From contig JBHGNT010000012.1 of the NCBI GenBank assembly GCA_043228905.1, positions 13,950,001 through 14,014,000 on the forward strand: 64,000 nt of DNA. The letters run 5' to 3'. Below, one piece after another: positions 42,189 through 53,935 of this stretch. Origin of the DNA: Azolla caroliniana (Eukaryota > Polypodiophyta). The first letter of the stretch is position 1; the number at the start of each line of letters is the position of its first letter. The notes under the pieces were generated by a model that saw only the letters and a list, made by a program, of their open reading frames with translations, did not search any database and was not told where the DNA came from. Made by a program: the position numbers and the translations under genes.

Positions 42189-43500
42189 CACTCCGGCATG
42201 GGATGTCTTACTAGTCCGATCCTCTTCCGGCATGCATCCAGCTTGTCGGGTATCAAAACTTTGGTCAGCATGTCTGACCCATTCTCGGCCGTGTGGATCT
42301 TCGTCGGTGCGAACTCCTGGTCATCTACTCTTTCACGGATCCAGTGATATCTTCGCTGGATATGCTTCGTCTGGGAATGGTAGGCTGCATTCTTAGCAAG
42401 ATGGATGGCACTTTGACTGTCGCAATAGAGTCGGTATTCATCTTGTCGGATACCAAGCTCTCCGATGAAGTCCTTCATCCATAATATTTCCTTACCGGCT
42501 TCCACAACCGCCATGTACTCCGCCTCCGTGGTTGACAATGCAACCGTCTTCTGCAGCCTCGACTGCCACGAAACAGCTCCCCCTGCATATGTCATTTCAT
42601 ACCCGGATGTAGACCGGCTGGTATCCACATCAGCCGACATGTCCGAATCGGTGAAGCCGTCCAGTTGAGGTTTTCCGGAGCCGAATCGGAGACACATATT
42701 TGAAGTGCCCTTCAAATACCGGAGTATCCATTTGACCGCGTTCCAGTGCTCCTTGCCGGGATTGCTCATGAACTGGCTCACCACTCCGACTGCGTATCCT
42801 ATATCCGGTCGGGTACAAACCTTTGCGTACATTAAGCTCCCGACGACAGAGGCATATGGAATCTTCATCATATCCGCCTTCTCTGCTTTCGTCTTCGGGC
42901 TTTGCTTACCGGATAACCTGCAGTTTGCCGGAAGTGTCGATCCGACCGGTTTCGCATCTGACATGTTGAACCGGTGAAGCACCTTTGTCACGTACTTCTC
43001 CTGTGACAACCATAATTGCTTCGTTGACCGATTCTGGATAATATGCATCCCCAACATCTATCTTGTCGGACCCAAGTCTTTCATTCAGAAGGTCGGGTTG
43101 AGAGCCTTCTTCAGCATCCGTATTTTGACTTGGTCCCGTCCAACGATCAACATGTCATCCACGTACAGAAGGAGTATCAGGAAGTCGCCTCCTTCGAACT
43201 TCTTCACGAACACGCAGTGATCGGCCTGCGTCTTGTGGTACCCTTGATCGGTCATGAAGGAGTCGAACTTCTGGTACCATTGCCAGGGGGCCTGCTTCAA
43301 CCCGTAGAGGCTCTTCTTCAACCGGCATACCAGGTGCTCCTTCCCTTTCTCCACGAATCCCTCTGGTTGCTGCATGTAGATCTCCTCTTCGAGGTCGCCG
43401 TGAAGGAATGTCGTTTTCATGTCTAGCTGTTCTACCTCGAGTTCCATGCTTGCCGCTATACTCAGCACCGTCCGGATGGAGGTCATCTTTACTACCGGGG
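42188..43500 (-). pseudogene. Copia I reverse transcriptase and RNase H
   Basis: RT N-terminal block (43486-43085): [34 protein letters not shown] and catalytic LYVDDMLIVGRDQ. A frame break with a stop near 43083 separates it from the rest (43057-42188): LGMHIIQNRSTKQLWLSQ, VGSLMYAKVCTRPDIGYAVG, RNase H DGFTDSDMSADVDTSRSTSG, LSTTEAEYMAV and YCDSQSAIHLAKN. RNase H keeps its acidic residues. The frame ends in MPE just at the purine tract. The length and order match a complete copia pol C terminus. Confidence 0.9.
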
Positions 43501-44057
43501 CAAATATCTAGTAAAAGTCCACGCCCTTTTTCTGTTGGAACCCCTTCACCACGATCCTAGCTTTGTATCTCGGGGGGTTGCCGGCATCTCCCGGTTTCTA
43601 CTTGTACACCCACTTGTTTCGGAGTGCCCGCTTTCCTTTCGGCAACTCCACCAATTCGTACGTATGGTTCTCATGTAGGGAATCCATCTCATCCTACATG
43701 GCACTTAACCATTTGCGGCTGTGGGTGTCATCCTTCACTTCTTCGAAGCTTTCCGGCTCCCCCTCATCGGTCAACAGAACATGCTCTGCATCCGGAAATC
43801 TCCGGGGCGCCCTTCTCTCTTTGAGAGGATATCTCCGTCTTCGGGCTTCGGTAACCGGCTCCTCCATATGCTCTTCAAGGGAATCCGATTCAGGGTCTTG
43901 GCCAGTTCCGGTTTCAGCTAACTCTACTTCTTCTTCAGCCTGTTCGGTATCCTCACCGTAACCGGCTGGTTCCTCGAGTGTTAACCGGCCTCTTGCTGGT
44001 TGGGTCTGCTCATCGTAGAGTCGATCCTTACCGGTCGACTCAGAGTTCATTATCTTC
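43501..44057 (-). pseudogene. Copia I integrase-RT hinge
   Basis: Charged, Glu-rich stretch (GYGEDTEQAEEEVELAETG, then RRRYPLKERRAPRRFPDAEH) that links integrase to RT, followed by a degraded start of RT. Its first codon continues in frame from DWELEKK on the far side of the solo LTR, giving KIMNSESTGKDR. Confidence 0.8.
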
Positions 44058-44328
44058 TGACGGGAACTGGTCGTTCCTTATGCGCAACGCTCGGCCACAA
44101 CCGAGCTTAGAATGATACACAGAAAATGGGAAATAAGACGCGACACAAAGAAGAAGAAAATACACAGGAGGTTTACGTGGAAAACCCCAAACTAGGGGAA
44201 AAACCACGGCAGCCCACAGGCTGCAAACTGTCACTATGTAAGAATGTACAAAATAGTGAGTTCACAGAGGCAACGACCTCGGACTCACAATCTTCGCCAC
44301 AAGCGGCGGTTACAACAGAGGCAGCGAC

Positions 44329-44367
<39 letters not shown>

Positions 44368-44798
44368 CAACGTTACGTACTCTCTCTTCTTCTTGCACCA
44401 ACAAGAAAATGACAACCACACCTATTAGTTTGCCCTAACTCATATTTATACTAATATGACTTTTCGGCTATTTACAAATATAGCCTCGATGGACTATCAA
44501 AAAACATATTTACGAATATGTCTCTTCATCCGGTTCTCCGTAGCCGGGTACTCCTCATCCGGTTTTCACCGGGTCTGCATCATCTGGCTCTCCGTAGTCG
44601 GGTACTCCTCATCCGGTTCATACCGGGTCTGTACCATCCGGCTCTCCGTAGCCGGGTACTCCTCATCCGGTCTTCACCGGGTCTGCATCATCCGGCTCTC
44701 CGTGGCCGGGTCCACCTCATACGGTTTCGGCCTCGGCCGAGTTTGTTCATCGGCACTGTTCTTCTCCCTTCCCATCCGGAGGGACCTGTCTCCCAACA
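44058..44798 (-). repeat. Solo LTR in copia I, with target duplication
   Basis: 741 bp of the same LTR family, flanked by perfect TCTTC copies (44053-44057 and 44799-44803). Removing it restores the copia I frame. It carries a TC microsatellite (about 44332-44363). Confidence 0.95.
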
Positions 44799-46745
44799 TC
44801 TTCTTTTCCAACTCCCAGTCGGCAATCGTCTTGTCCTCCATGAAGATAATATCTCGACTCCGGAATACCTTCTTGTAAACCAGGTCCCACACTCGGTAGT
44901 CAAACTCATCATCACCGTAACCGAGGAATATGCATGGCCGGGTCTTTGGATCTAACTTTCCTCTCCGGTCCTTAGCTACATGCACGTACGCGAGACACCC
45001 GAACACCTTCAGATGCCGGTAGGATACTTCCTTACCGGTTCACACTCTCTGTGGCATGTCTCCGTCCAAGGGTACTGAGGGTGATCTATTTATCACATAT
45101 GTCGCCGTCGACAATGCCTCAGCCCAAAACTTCTTGGGTAGTTTTGCATGAGCTAGCATACTCCGGACCCTCTCCATTATGGTCTGGTTCATCCTCTCGG
45201 CCAGTCCGTTTAGTTCCGGCATCTTCGGCACGGTAAATTCGAGCCAGATTCCCTTCGAGCGGCAGTACTCCTCGAACTGCCCCCGGTATTCTCCTCCGTT
45301 ATCTGCTCGAACCGCCTTCAGCTTCCGGCCGGTTTCTCTTTCCACTCTCGTGTGGAGCTCTTTGAAGACGGATAGCACCTGATCCTTCGTCTTCAACGGT
45401 GTGGCCCACAACTTCCGATTGTGGTTATCTATGAATGTCACGAAGTACTGCGCTCCGGCATGTGACTTCGTGTCTACCTGACACACATCCGTATGCACCA
45501 ACTCTAGTGGTGCAGTACCTTTCATCGGTGGCCTTGGTCGGAAGGAGGTCCGGTTTTGCTTACTGGCCAGACAATCAGTGCACTTCTCCAAGTGCACGTT
45601 CTTCACTGGAATGAGGTTGTTGTCTGCAAGCCTCTTCATCCCCTTCTCACTCATATGACATAGCCTCTTGTGCCACAGCTCACTGGCAGTGTCGGATGCA
45701 ACATTCACTTCTTCCGGACATAACCGAGCATTCATCAAGTACAGTGTGTTGACCTTCCCGGCCCGAGCCACAATCAGGCTCCCTTTGCTGAACTTCATGA
45801 CACCGTTCCGGATGCTACCCGTGTAGCCTTCATCATCTAGCCGACCGGCTAATATCAGGTTCAGACGAACCTCCGGAACATGTCGGACATCCTTCAGCAG
45901 CAACTTGCATCCGGTTGGTGTTGTCAGCCACACGTCTCCTATGCCGACAATTCGGCATGTACCTTCATTCCCCATCCGGACACAGCCGTGATCACCGGCT
46001 GAGTAGGATGAGAAGCATTTCCGGTCCGGGGTAAGGTGGAATGACGCTCCGGAGTCTACCACCCAGGTCATCTCATCGCCGGCAAGGTTTATCTCACTCT
46101 CCTCGGTGATGAGCATCAACTCTTCTTCACTTGCCGCGATTGCCGTCGTTCCCTTCCGGTCCGGCCCCCTCCGGTCTTTACCGTTCCGGTCCGGGGTCCG
46201 CTTCGAATCGGTACCGTCGGTCTCCTTATCCTTTCGGAAATGCCGACAGTTCTTCTGGAAGTGTCCCGGCTTGCCGCAATAGAAGCAAGTGGGTCTTCCC
46301 CTTGACTTTGACCGCGTCCCTGACTTTCCCCGGTTCTGGGGGCTACGGTTCCTTTGTCTTCCGCGTTCCGATTCGGTAAGGAGCGCTTTGGAGTCGGAGC
46401 TCGTATCTTTGTCTTTCCAACGCGCCTCCTCATCTAGCAAGCTCGACTTTACTCTTGCTAGGGATAACCGCTTTCCTTCCGGCCCGGCGTTGCCCAAAGT
46501 GACAACCAACGTTTCCCAGCTATCCAGGAGGGAACCGAGCAGGAGTAGCGCAAGTACCTCATCAGCGAGAGGTACTTCCAATGAAGTTGCCTGGTGAATC
46601 AGCCCCTGGAAGGCATTCATGTGCTCCGCCATGCTGGAGCCATCTTGGTACTGGAGTCTTACTAGCTTCCGGAACACCGAAACCTGATTAACAGCATTTT
46701 TGTTTTGAAACATAATGCCGATCTTCTCCCAGAGCTCATGAGAAA
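44799..46745 (-). pseudogene. Copia I gag (part), protease and integrase
   Basis: Near-intact frame on the minus strand; the only break is a TGA at 45040 where a Trp is expected, after which KEVSYRHLKVFGCLAYVHV continues. Gag from HELWEKIGIMFQNKNAV onward; zinc knuckle CFYCGKPGHFQKNC; protease WVVDSGASFHLTP; integrase zinc site (LWHKRLCHMSEKGMKRL, then CTDC), first Asp in VHTDVCQ, second in RADNGGEYR, Glu in LAERMNQTIM. The gag N terminus is replaced by an upstream partial duplicate. Confidence 0.9.
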
Positions 46746-47643
46746 TATTTACGGTCTGGGGTAAGGTGGAACGATGCTCTAGAATCAACAACCCACATTG
46801 TCTCGTCGCCGGCAAGGTTCAACTCATTCTCCTCGGTGATGAGCATCAACTCTTCCTCACTTGCCACGATTGTCGTCGTTCCCTTCTGATCTGTTCCCCT
46901 CCGGTCTTTACCGTTCCGGTCCGGGGTCCACTTCGAATCGGTACCATCAGTTTCCTTGTCTTTTCGGAAGTGCCAACAGTTCTTCTGGAAATGTCCCGGC
47001 TAGCCGCAATAGAAGCAGGTAGGCCTTCCCCTTGACTTTGACCGTGTCCCCGACTTCTCCCGGTTTTGGGGACTACAGTTCCTTTGTCTTCCACATTCCG
47101 ATTCGGTAATGAGCGCTTTGGAGTTGGAGTTCATATCCTTGTCTTTCCGACGCGCCTCCTCATCTAGCAAGCTCGACTTCACTCTTGCTAGGGATAACCG
47201 TTTCCCTTCCGACTCGGCTTGCCCAAAGTGACAACCAACGTCTCCCAGCTATCTGGGAGGGAACCGAGCAGGAGTAGTGCTATAACCTCATCGGCGAGAT
47301 GTTGCCTGGTGGATCAGCCCCTGGAAGGCATTCATGTGCTCCGCCGAAATACCGAAATACCGAAACCTGATTAACAACATTTTTGTTCTGAAACAAAATG
47401 TCGATCTTCTCCCAGAGCTCATGAGCCTTGCTCTCTTCATTGAGGTTGTTGTATAGACTCATGTCGATGAAGCACCGTATGTACGCCGTTGTCTTCATGT
47501 GCATCACCTCCCATATCATGGCATCGATTTTGTCCGGTCTCTTGTTCCCGAACTGAACCGGCAACCAAAGATCTTTAACCACGAGCATGTCCCTCATCTT
47601 CGACTTCCACACTGAGTAATTGGAGCCGGTGAGCTTGAACATG
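46746..47643 (-). pseudogene. Copia J gag and protease start (duplicated segment)
   Basis: Gag from ATG 47643 (MFKLTGSNYSVWKSKMRDML) through HELWEKIDILFQNKNVV, a damaged zinc knuckle (CWHFRK side; stop near 47000) to a protease start, then at about 46746 the sequence jumps back to mid-gag. The 46746-47410 stretch is therefore a diverged direct duplicate of 46020-46745. It has deletions around 47215 and 47300-47350. Confidence 0.85.
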
Positions 47644-47679
47644 CCTCCCAACGAATCGTCTATTTTTCTGTGTCGTTTA

Positions 47680-47691
47680 GCTCTTATACCA
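47680..47691 (-). other. Primer-binding site of copia J
   Basis: TGGTATAAGAGC on the minus strand: the initiator-Met site with one change, three bases from the LTR end GCGTCA. Confidence 0.85.
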
Positions 47692-47694
47692 GTT

Positions 47695-49090
47695 TGACGC
47701 GAAATACGCGGATTAATCTTCGGCCACAACCAAAGCTTAGATCACTAGATGACAATCAAAAACACAGACAAGATGGGAATGGAGGTAAGTCGACAAGACA
47801 GAAAGAGAATACACAGGATATTAACGTGAAAAACCCTGAGAGGGAAAAACCACGAGAGTCCACAGACTCCAAACTATTGTCAAGAACTACACGCTCTCAA
47901 TGAACAACACTCAGCAACAACCGAGTCTAAATCAAACACAGAAAACGGATAATGAGCGCATGACACAGTGAAGAGAAGAGTACACAGGATGTTAACGTGG
48001 AAAACCCAAACTAGGGAAAAACCACGGCAGCCCACAGACTGCAAACTATCACTATATCAGAATGTACAATAGTAGAGCACCGAGGCAACGACCTCGAGCT
48101 TGCTATCTTCGCCACAGGTGGCGGTTACAACAGAGGCAACGACCTCATCTTCACTCTCTCTCTCTCTTTGTACACTGTTACGCGCTCTAATCTTGCGCCA
48201 ACAAGAATGACAACAACACCCTTTCTAAGTTTGCCCTAAGTCATATTTATAATAATATGACTTTTCGGCTATTTACAAATATAGCCCCGATGGACTCTCC
48301 GAAAACATATTTACGAATATGTCCCTTCATCCGGTGAGCACTTCACATCGGGCCTTCACCATCCAACTCTTGCCGGGTACTTGTCATCCGGTTCTCACCG
48401 GGTCTTCGATAGCCGGGTACTCATCATCCAGTTCTCACCGGGTCTTCCATAGTCGGGTACCTGTCATCCGGTTCTCACCGGGTCTTCCGTAGCCGGGTAC
48501 TCCACATCCGGTTTCGGCCTCGGCCTAGTTTGCTCATCAGTACTGTTCTTCTCACTTCCCATCTGGAGGGACCTATTTCCTAACAACTATCACTCTGTAA
48601 AGTAATACAACAGGGAGCACAGAGGCAACGCCCTCTTGCTCACAATCTTCGCCTCGCGGCGGTTACAACAAAGACACAATCTCTGTATATCACTCTCTCT
48701 CTTACGCACTGTACAGAGGTTACACCAATAACTCTATCATCATCCTATTAAGTTTGCCCTAGATCATATTTATACTAATATGACTTTCGGGCTATTTACA
48801 AATATAGGGCCCCATTGGGCTCTCTGGGACATATTTACATATATGTCCCTTCCATCCGATGAGAGGTTCTCACCAGGCCTGCAACATCCGGTTCTCACCG
48901 AGTCTTCCTTGCCGGGTACTCGTCATCCGGTTCTCACTGGGTCTTCCGTTGCCGGGTATTCCACATCCGGTTCTCACCGGGTCTTCCGTTGTTGGGTACT
49001 CCACATCCGGTTCTCACCGGGTCTTCCGTTGTCGGGTACTCCACATCCGGTTCTTCTCACTTCCCATCCAGAGGGACCTATTTCCTAACA
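47695..49090 (-). repeat. 5' LTR of copia J, split by a nested solo LTR
   Basis: The outer LTR consists of 47695-47877 and 48591-49090. On the minus strand it starts TGTTAGGAAATAGG and ends GCGTCA. The nested LTR (47878-48585) is of the same family. Confidence 0.9.
47878..48585 (-). repeat. Nested solo LTR with ACTAT duplication
   Basis: 708 bp, flanked by perfect ACTAT (47873-47877 and 48586-48590); an LTR inserted into an LTR of its own family. Confidence 0.95.
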
Positions 49091-50050
49091 TCTAGTTGGG
49101 ATGCTTTTACACGCTGCGACACCGCCATTTCCCTTTCTAGTGCCTCTTGTGCTTGCCGTAACTCCCGGATCGCTTCTTTATCTGATTCCCCGTCGGTCCC
49201 GTCCGGTTGCAGCATGTATGGTGATACTGCTTCGGCTACATCAATTTCGAACAGTGGTACGATCTTCGGATTTTCTTGTAAGTATTGATCAACCTCTTCG
49301 TCCGCTAATCCTTCCAACATGTTGACACATTCCGCATATAGCGGCGTCAATTCCTTGCCGGTACCGGACCGTGGTTGAGTTGGTACTCGTACTTTCGCTT
49401 TTCCACACCGAAACGTAATTATATTGTTCCTCCAGTTTTGCTTGATGTGTGTTGTTTTTAACCAAGGGCGTCCCAACAATAGTGGGTAAGCTCCCTGAGC
49501 CTGTAGCTAGAGAACTACTGTGGAAATGCGAAATGTGTGACCCCCGATGGTCACTTCCAGATCATGTATTAACCCGGTCGGCCGTACTGAGCTTGTGTCT
49601 GCCATCCAAAGTCAAAACGGGCATGGTTCCCAGTCATGGATTCCTAGAGTGTTACACATTTGGACGTTGATCACGTTCACGTTGGATGCTCCATCGATAA
49701 TCGTGTCGGGTAGCTCTTTTCCTTTCACGATGGCTGTGATTGTCGGACTGCTCGTGTCTACCACTGCCAGTCGTTCCTCCGAATTTGAAAAGAATGCTGG
49801 AGCCGGTGGTGTGTCGGTTGCCGTCCTTCCTGTCTTCAGTCCTTCCGTGAAGCATGGTACCAGTTGCAATAGCCGGCCTAACAGCAACGTTATTTGGCAT
49901 TCTTGTAACACCTGCCATGTTAGGTTTTCGGGCTGCCCCGGGCCGGTGAGCTCTTTGGCATTCTTCTTTTGTTGTTCGAGATCTGCCGCATTCCGCTCGT
50001 TTGCCTTTTTCACCCATTCGGTTGCCTACTTCCGGATGGCTTCTTGAGTT
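49091..50050 (-). pseudogene. Element F protease region
   Basis: Minus strand. Contains ELPDTIIDGASNVNVINVQM, a retroviral-type protease site in which Asp-Gly-Ala-Ser replaces Asp-Thr-Gly, then PWLKTTHIKQNWRNNIITF and a segment ending REMAVSQRVKASQLD. There are stops and a frame change near 49612 and 49500. It ends at the copia J insertion. Confidence 0.75.
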
Positions 50051-51427
50051 TCCCACTCCGTCTCTTCGATCGCTATACCGGACATCTTGTGCCGGCCGGT
50101 AGCGCTCCTCTCGCCTCCAATGTTCTTCTTCTTCCTCTCAGTTTCTTCGTGGTTCAATTTTCTAAACCGGTGGTGTTTGCCGATTTAACAAGTTATACTC
50201 ACCCCATTCCATTGTGTGACTTCTAGAGTGGCAAAGCAAGCATTGGGAACGCATGGTGCATTCCAACGCCAAATGTCCGGCATTCATGCATGTCATACAA
50301 TAAATTGCTTGCCGGAAACAGAGGTCCACATTTGTTGGTAGCGCACGCTGAAGTGCGCCCATGGTTAGCCATGAACTTGAGTTTTCCATTTCCCGAACTC
50401 GGTCGATCACTTGATCTATGTTGCTGGTGTGGAAATCAATGACGGTGCACACCGTTCGTAAGGGTTCCCGGAGTGCTGCTAAGAATATGGCCTTTGTTTC
50501 TTCCTCCAGTGGTGTCCGGCTGAGCTCACTGTGGATCCGCTAGAACCGGATGACAAATTGTTGAATGTTCTCCGTTGGTTCCTGTCGGATATTGTAAAAT
50601 AAGCTTACCATTTCCCGTTGTTCCATATCCTTGTGAAAGAGATGCAAAAACTTTGTCTTTAATGTTTCAAACGTGGGGATGGTGTTGGGATCTTGTGTTC
50701 GGTGCCATCTAGCGACCGGTCCCTCTAGGGTCATGCCGAACTCTGCCCTTTTTGAGGGTTTCTCTTCAGCCGCATTTAAGCGTTGGGACACATGGTTTGC
50801 CTCCCAGGTCTGCTGAAACGCATGGACGTGAGCTTCCGCGTCCAGATCATCCCGGTATCTGGGATATTGGAACGGCATATCGTCGTCTGGTGTTGGTACG
50901 CGGCCTGGTGGTGTTGGTGGTCGTTCCTCCTCCTCTGTCGGTGTCGGAGGTCTTTCCCGGTCCTCTGTCGCCGTCGGAGGTCTTTCCTGATCCTCTTTCG
51001 GTGTCGGAGGCTTCTCCTCCTCGACTTCCGGTGTCGGAGGGCTCTCTTCCTCGACTTCTGGTTCCGAAGTGTGGTCGACTTCCGGTCTGTTTGGGGTGTC
51101 GTTCCTGCTCCGGTAGTTTGTCTGCGCGCTGTATTCCCCTTCCAAATCCGATTCAAAAGCCGAAATTGCTTCGGATTCGCCTTCGCCCGTTGCCAATGCC
51201 TGGAGAAGGGATTCTGCTTCCCGAAGGCTGCTTAGGCTGCTTCCTTCGTCCGGGTAGTCATTTTGTGGTAACCGAAGTGACTCCTTGGCCACTCTCCGGA
51301 TCACCTTGGAAAATGAGCGATCCGCTTTGATTTCTTCTGCCACTTGCTGGAAAGCCTCTCGCTTCCTTAGTTGTTCAGCCAGTCTCCTTGCTCGCTCCAT
51401 AACCGGGTCGTTCGTTGGTCTAGTCAT
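50051..51427 (-). pseudogene. Element F gag
   Basis: Starts MTRPTNDPVMERARRLAEQL at 51427, only about 56 bp after the LTR. N-terminal helical part; a Pro/Glu-rich repeat (PPTPEVEEEKPPTPKEDQER and similar); capsid part (FQYPRYRDDLDAEAHVHAFQ, MTLEGPVARWHR, MEQREMVSLFYNIRQEP). A single TAG at 50540 replaces Trp, after which RIHSELSRTPLEEE continues to a zinc knuckle CMTCMNAGHLALEC followed by a second CLLC motif. The frame ends at 50162. Confidence 0.85.
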
Positions 51428-51482
51428 CCATTCCCGCCGATGTTCGTTGCGATTGTGCAGGAGTCGTGGTCGTCAAAAACTG

Positions 51483-51840
51483 TGTTAATCCTTAGGGCCG
51501 GACAATGGCCTAACACAGGGTTTCTACGAAAGACACTTCACACAAGGGGTGTTACGGCGAGATTATTAAGACACAACGATTTATCAGACTTAATTGGCTA
51601 CTTAGCAATATGGCATTAAATTCGATACACACGTATGATAGAACAATTAGTACAAAACGGTAATCAACACTTAAAGATAAAACAAGAAGCTCTATTAATT
51701 ATCTGTCAAAGTTTTACATTGTAACTGAGCCTTTAGATAGGTCACCGGTGCTGAGTACAAAACGGTGCCAACCGGCACCTGTTGGGAACTGGTCTGGATC
51801 CGGATCGGCATACCGATTCCGAATAACAATCCCTTTCACA
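51483..51840 (-). repeat. 5'-side LTR of element F, with a 48-bp deletion
   Basis: 358 bp; lacks 48 bp present in the 39386 copy, with GATT at both ends of the missing piece, a typical slippage or illegitimate-recombination footprint. Followed at 51841-51863 by sequence matching the purine-tract side of the other LTR (TTCTGTTCTTTAACTCCTTTG), unexpected for a 5' LTR. Confidence 0.85.
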
Positions 51841-51863
51841 TTCTGTTCTTTAACTCCTTTGCG

Positions 51864-53682
51864 CTTATCGTGGCACTGGCACTCCGAAAAGCGGTTTACG
51901 GTAAGAAGGTCCCGATTTACGTGATCGTAGACACGAACCCGACCGGGATAGGATGGGTGATCAACCATGAGGACAAGAACGGCGCGAGGTTCCCCAACCG
52001 GTTCGGAGCAAAGGTACTTAGTGAGCGACAGAGAGGATACGCCCAAGGCTGACAAAGACTACTTGATCGGGACGGAGGTGATAATCGAGACGTACTGCCT
52101 ACCAATCCTCAATATGGTTTCCGGATGCGCGACGCCGGACCTGGCAATGCTCAGGTGGATCACATACATTAAGTCCCTGAATCCAGAGATACGGCACATC
52201 TTCGAGAAGGACAACGCCATGGCCGACATGCTTTCGAGAGCGCGGTTTGATGAAGAAGAAGACATGGTTTCGAAGGACGAGGAAGTTGGAGTGGACTTCT
52301 TCGAGTCGGCTTACGTGACGACGAGGGACAGGAGCACTCCGGCGCTTAATGAGTTTGACGAGGGCGAGTACGATGGGGACTGGCTCCAGATTGGCAAGTT
52401 CCTAAATCGCTGACGTCGGACGCGACGTGGACGAGAGAAGAGGCTAACCGGATCTGGAAGAAAGTGTACTGGTTCTTCCTACAAGACGGAAGCATATGGA
52501 AACACCCGAAGAAGCGAGGCGGCGTCCCACTCCGAGTAGTGGCGAAGAAGGAAGAGCAGGAGGCGTTGCTAATGGCGTATCGTGAGAGTCCTTGGGCCGG
52601 ACATCGCGGGACGTGGGCCATGTTCGAAAAGCTGAAGGAGAAGTATTGGTGGTCGGGATTGTACCAGGACGTTCATCAGTTCATAACGACTTGCGAGAGT
52701 TGCCAAATGCACTCCGCGATCCGACATCGAGACGAGCTACACCCAACCTACCCGCCAACCGGCCACTTCAAATGGATGGTGGACTTAGTGACGATGCCAA
52801 TGGGGGTAGGGCAGATGCAGTACCTAGTGCTAGCGCAAGAGGACTTGACGAATCAAGTGGAGGACCGCGCATTGCTGAACAAGACGACTGCAGTCGTGTG
52901 CCGGTTCCTAATTGAGGAAGTGGTGTGCTGGTACAGGTGCGTGGGAAATATCGTGGCTGACCAGGGGGAGCTAGATGCGCAGGAAGCCGACGAGAACCCT
53001 AAACCAGCTAGGGGTCAAGCTTTCCCTCGCTACGGCGTACAATTCGAAGGTGAACGGGAAGGTAGAGCATGGGCACGGGCCGATTGTGAAGGCGTTAGTA
53101 CGGGCTTGCAAAGGACAAGTCGGGAATTGGCCGCGGCTACTACCTTATGCATTGTAGGCGGACCGAATTACGCATAGTTCGGTAACCGGGTTCATGCCAG
53201 CAGAGCTGATGTATGGGCAGAAGCCGATCATGCCGGTAGAGCGAACGATCTCCTCGTGGGTGGCGGTGGACTGGAGAGACGAGATGAGTCGAAAAGAGCT
53301 ACTAGTTGCGCAGATTCGACAACTTGAACGAAGACTGGAGGACATGGAATGGGCAAAGGCGAAGCTGCATGCGGCAAAGGCAAGGAATAAAAGTTGGTTC
53401 GACCGAACTCACCGGATACGACCGAAGAAGATCAAAGAAGGCGATTGGGTACTGGTTTATGACAGCAGCCTCGACAACCAGCACAAGGCAACACGCAAGT
53501 TTGCGAGAAGGTGGTTCGGGCCTTACGTCGTAACAAGCGCAAACGACAACGACACCTACCATCTCGCAGAGCTCGACGGAACAAGGATACTTGTGCCGGT
53601 GGCCGGGAAGAGGATTAAAGCATTCAAGAAGCGGCACGAGGACAAACTGGACCCAAGGGGCGTAGACGATGACTAGACCGGA
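51864..53682 (+). pseudogene. Trp-family copy G, right part (RNase H and integrase)
   Basis: Resumes at the RT/RNase H border (LALRKAVYGKKVPIYV). RNase H: VDTNPTGIGW; about 38 bp with KRELWG are deleted at 52047; then IIETYCLPIL (third Asp now Tyr) and KDNAMADMLSR. Integrase: YRESPWAGHRGTW...CESC zinc site, FKWMVDLVTMPMG, VADQGELDA, NSKVNGKVEHGHG (the catalytic Glu position is intact in VEHG), GPY/F WFGPYVV, KRIKAFKKR. Frame breaks near 52410 and 53000 and a stop at 53155. Confidence 0.85.
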
Positions 53683-53786
53683 GCAAATACAAATTCGGAG
53701 AGCGAAGGGTGAACACGAGCCGGTTTTCTCCGGCATTTGTCCCTCTCCGGCACATACCAGTGGATGCACGGTTTGGTGGGGGTGGA

Positions 53787-53935
53787 TGTCATGAAGAAAA
53801 CCGGCCTTAGGCGGAATCAGTGTAAAAGGTGCATGAACCGGCCCTTACGCGCGGGCACAAGGATTGATAAGTTGTACATAATTAGGAATAGGTCGTCTCA
53901 TGTAAATGTATTAGGTAGTACACATTTAGCACATT
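53787..53935 (+). repeat. 3' LTR fragment of copy G
   Basis: Starts TGTCATGAAGAAAACCGG directly after GGTGGGGGTGGA. Similarity to the B and E LTRs fades at about 53935; the signature LTR end is missing. Confidence 0.8.

Larger units (their letters stand above)
41365..49090 (-). mobile_element. Copia block I/J (minus), fused from two related copies
   Basis: Order on the minus strand: 5' LTR with a nested solo LTR, primer site, gag N terminus, a duplicated gag-protease segment, integrase, a nested solo LTR, RT, RNase H, purine tract, 3' LTR. Flanks differ (ATATG at left, TCTAG at right), and gag-protease sequence occurs twice in direct order, so the two ends most likely come from different insertions joined by recombination. 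Confidence 0.85.
39386..51863 (-). mobile_element. Gypsy element F (minus), relative of A, with copia insertions
   Basis: Right to left: LTR (51483-51840), gag, protease, a block of copia sequence (41097-49090), accessory protein C-terminal half, LTR (39386-39791). RT, RNase H, integrase and the accessory N terminus are missing; they appear to have been lost through recombination of the copia insertions. No target duplication is visible: the left flank is AAGAC, and to the right of the second LTR lie 23 bp that resemble the purine-tract region of this family. Confidence 0.85.

Noticed and set aside
41092-49095. TGTAG and TCTAG as a single target duplication around the copia block
   Set aside because: One mismatch in five, and the two borders are LTR starts facing opposite ways, so they cannot be the ends of one element.
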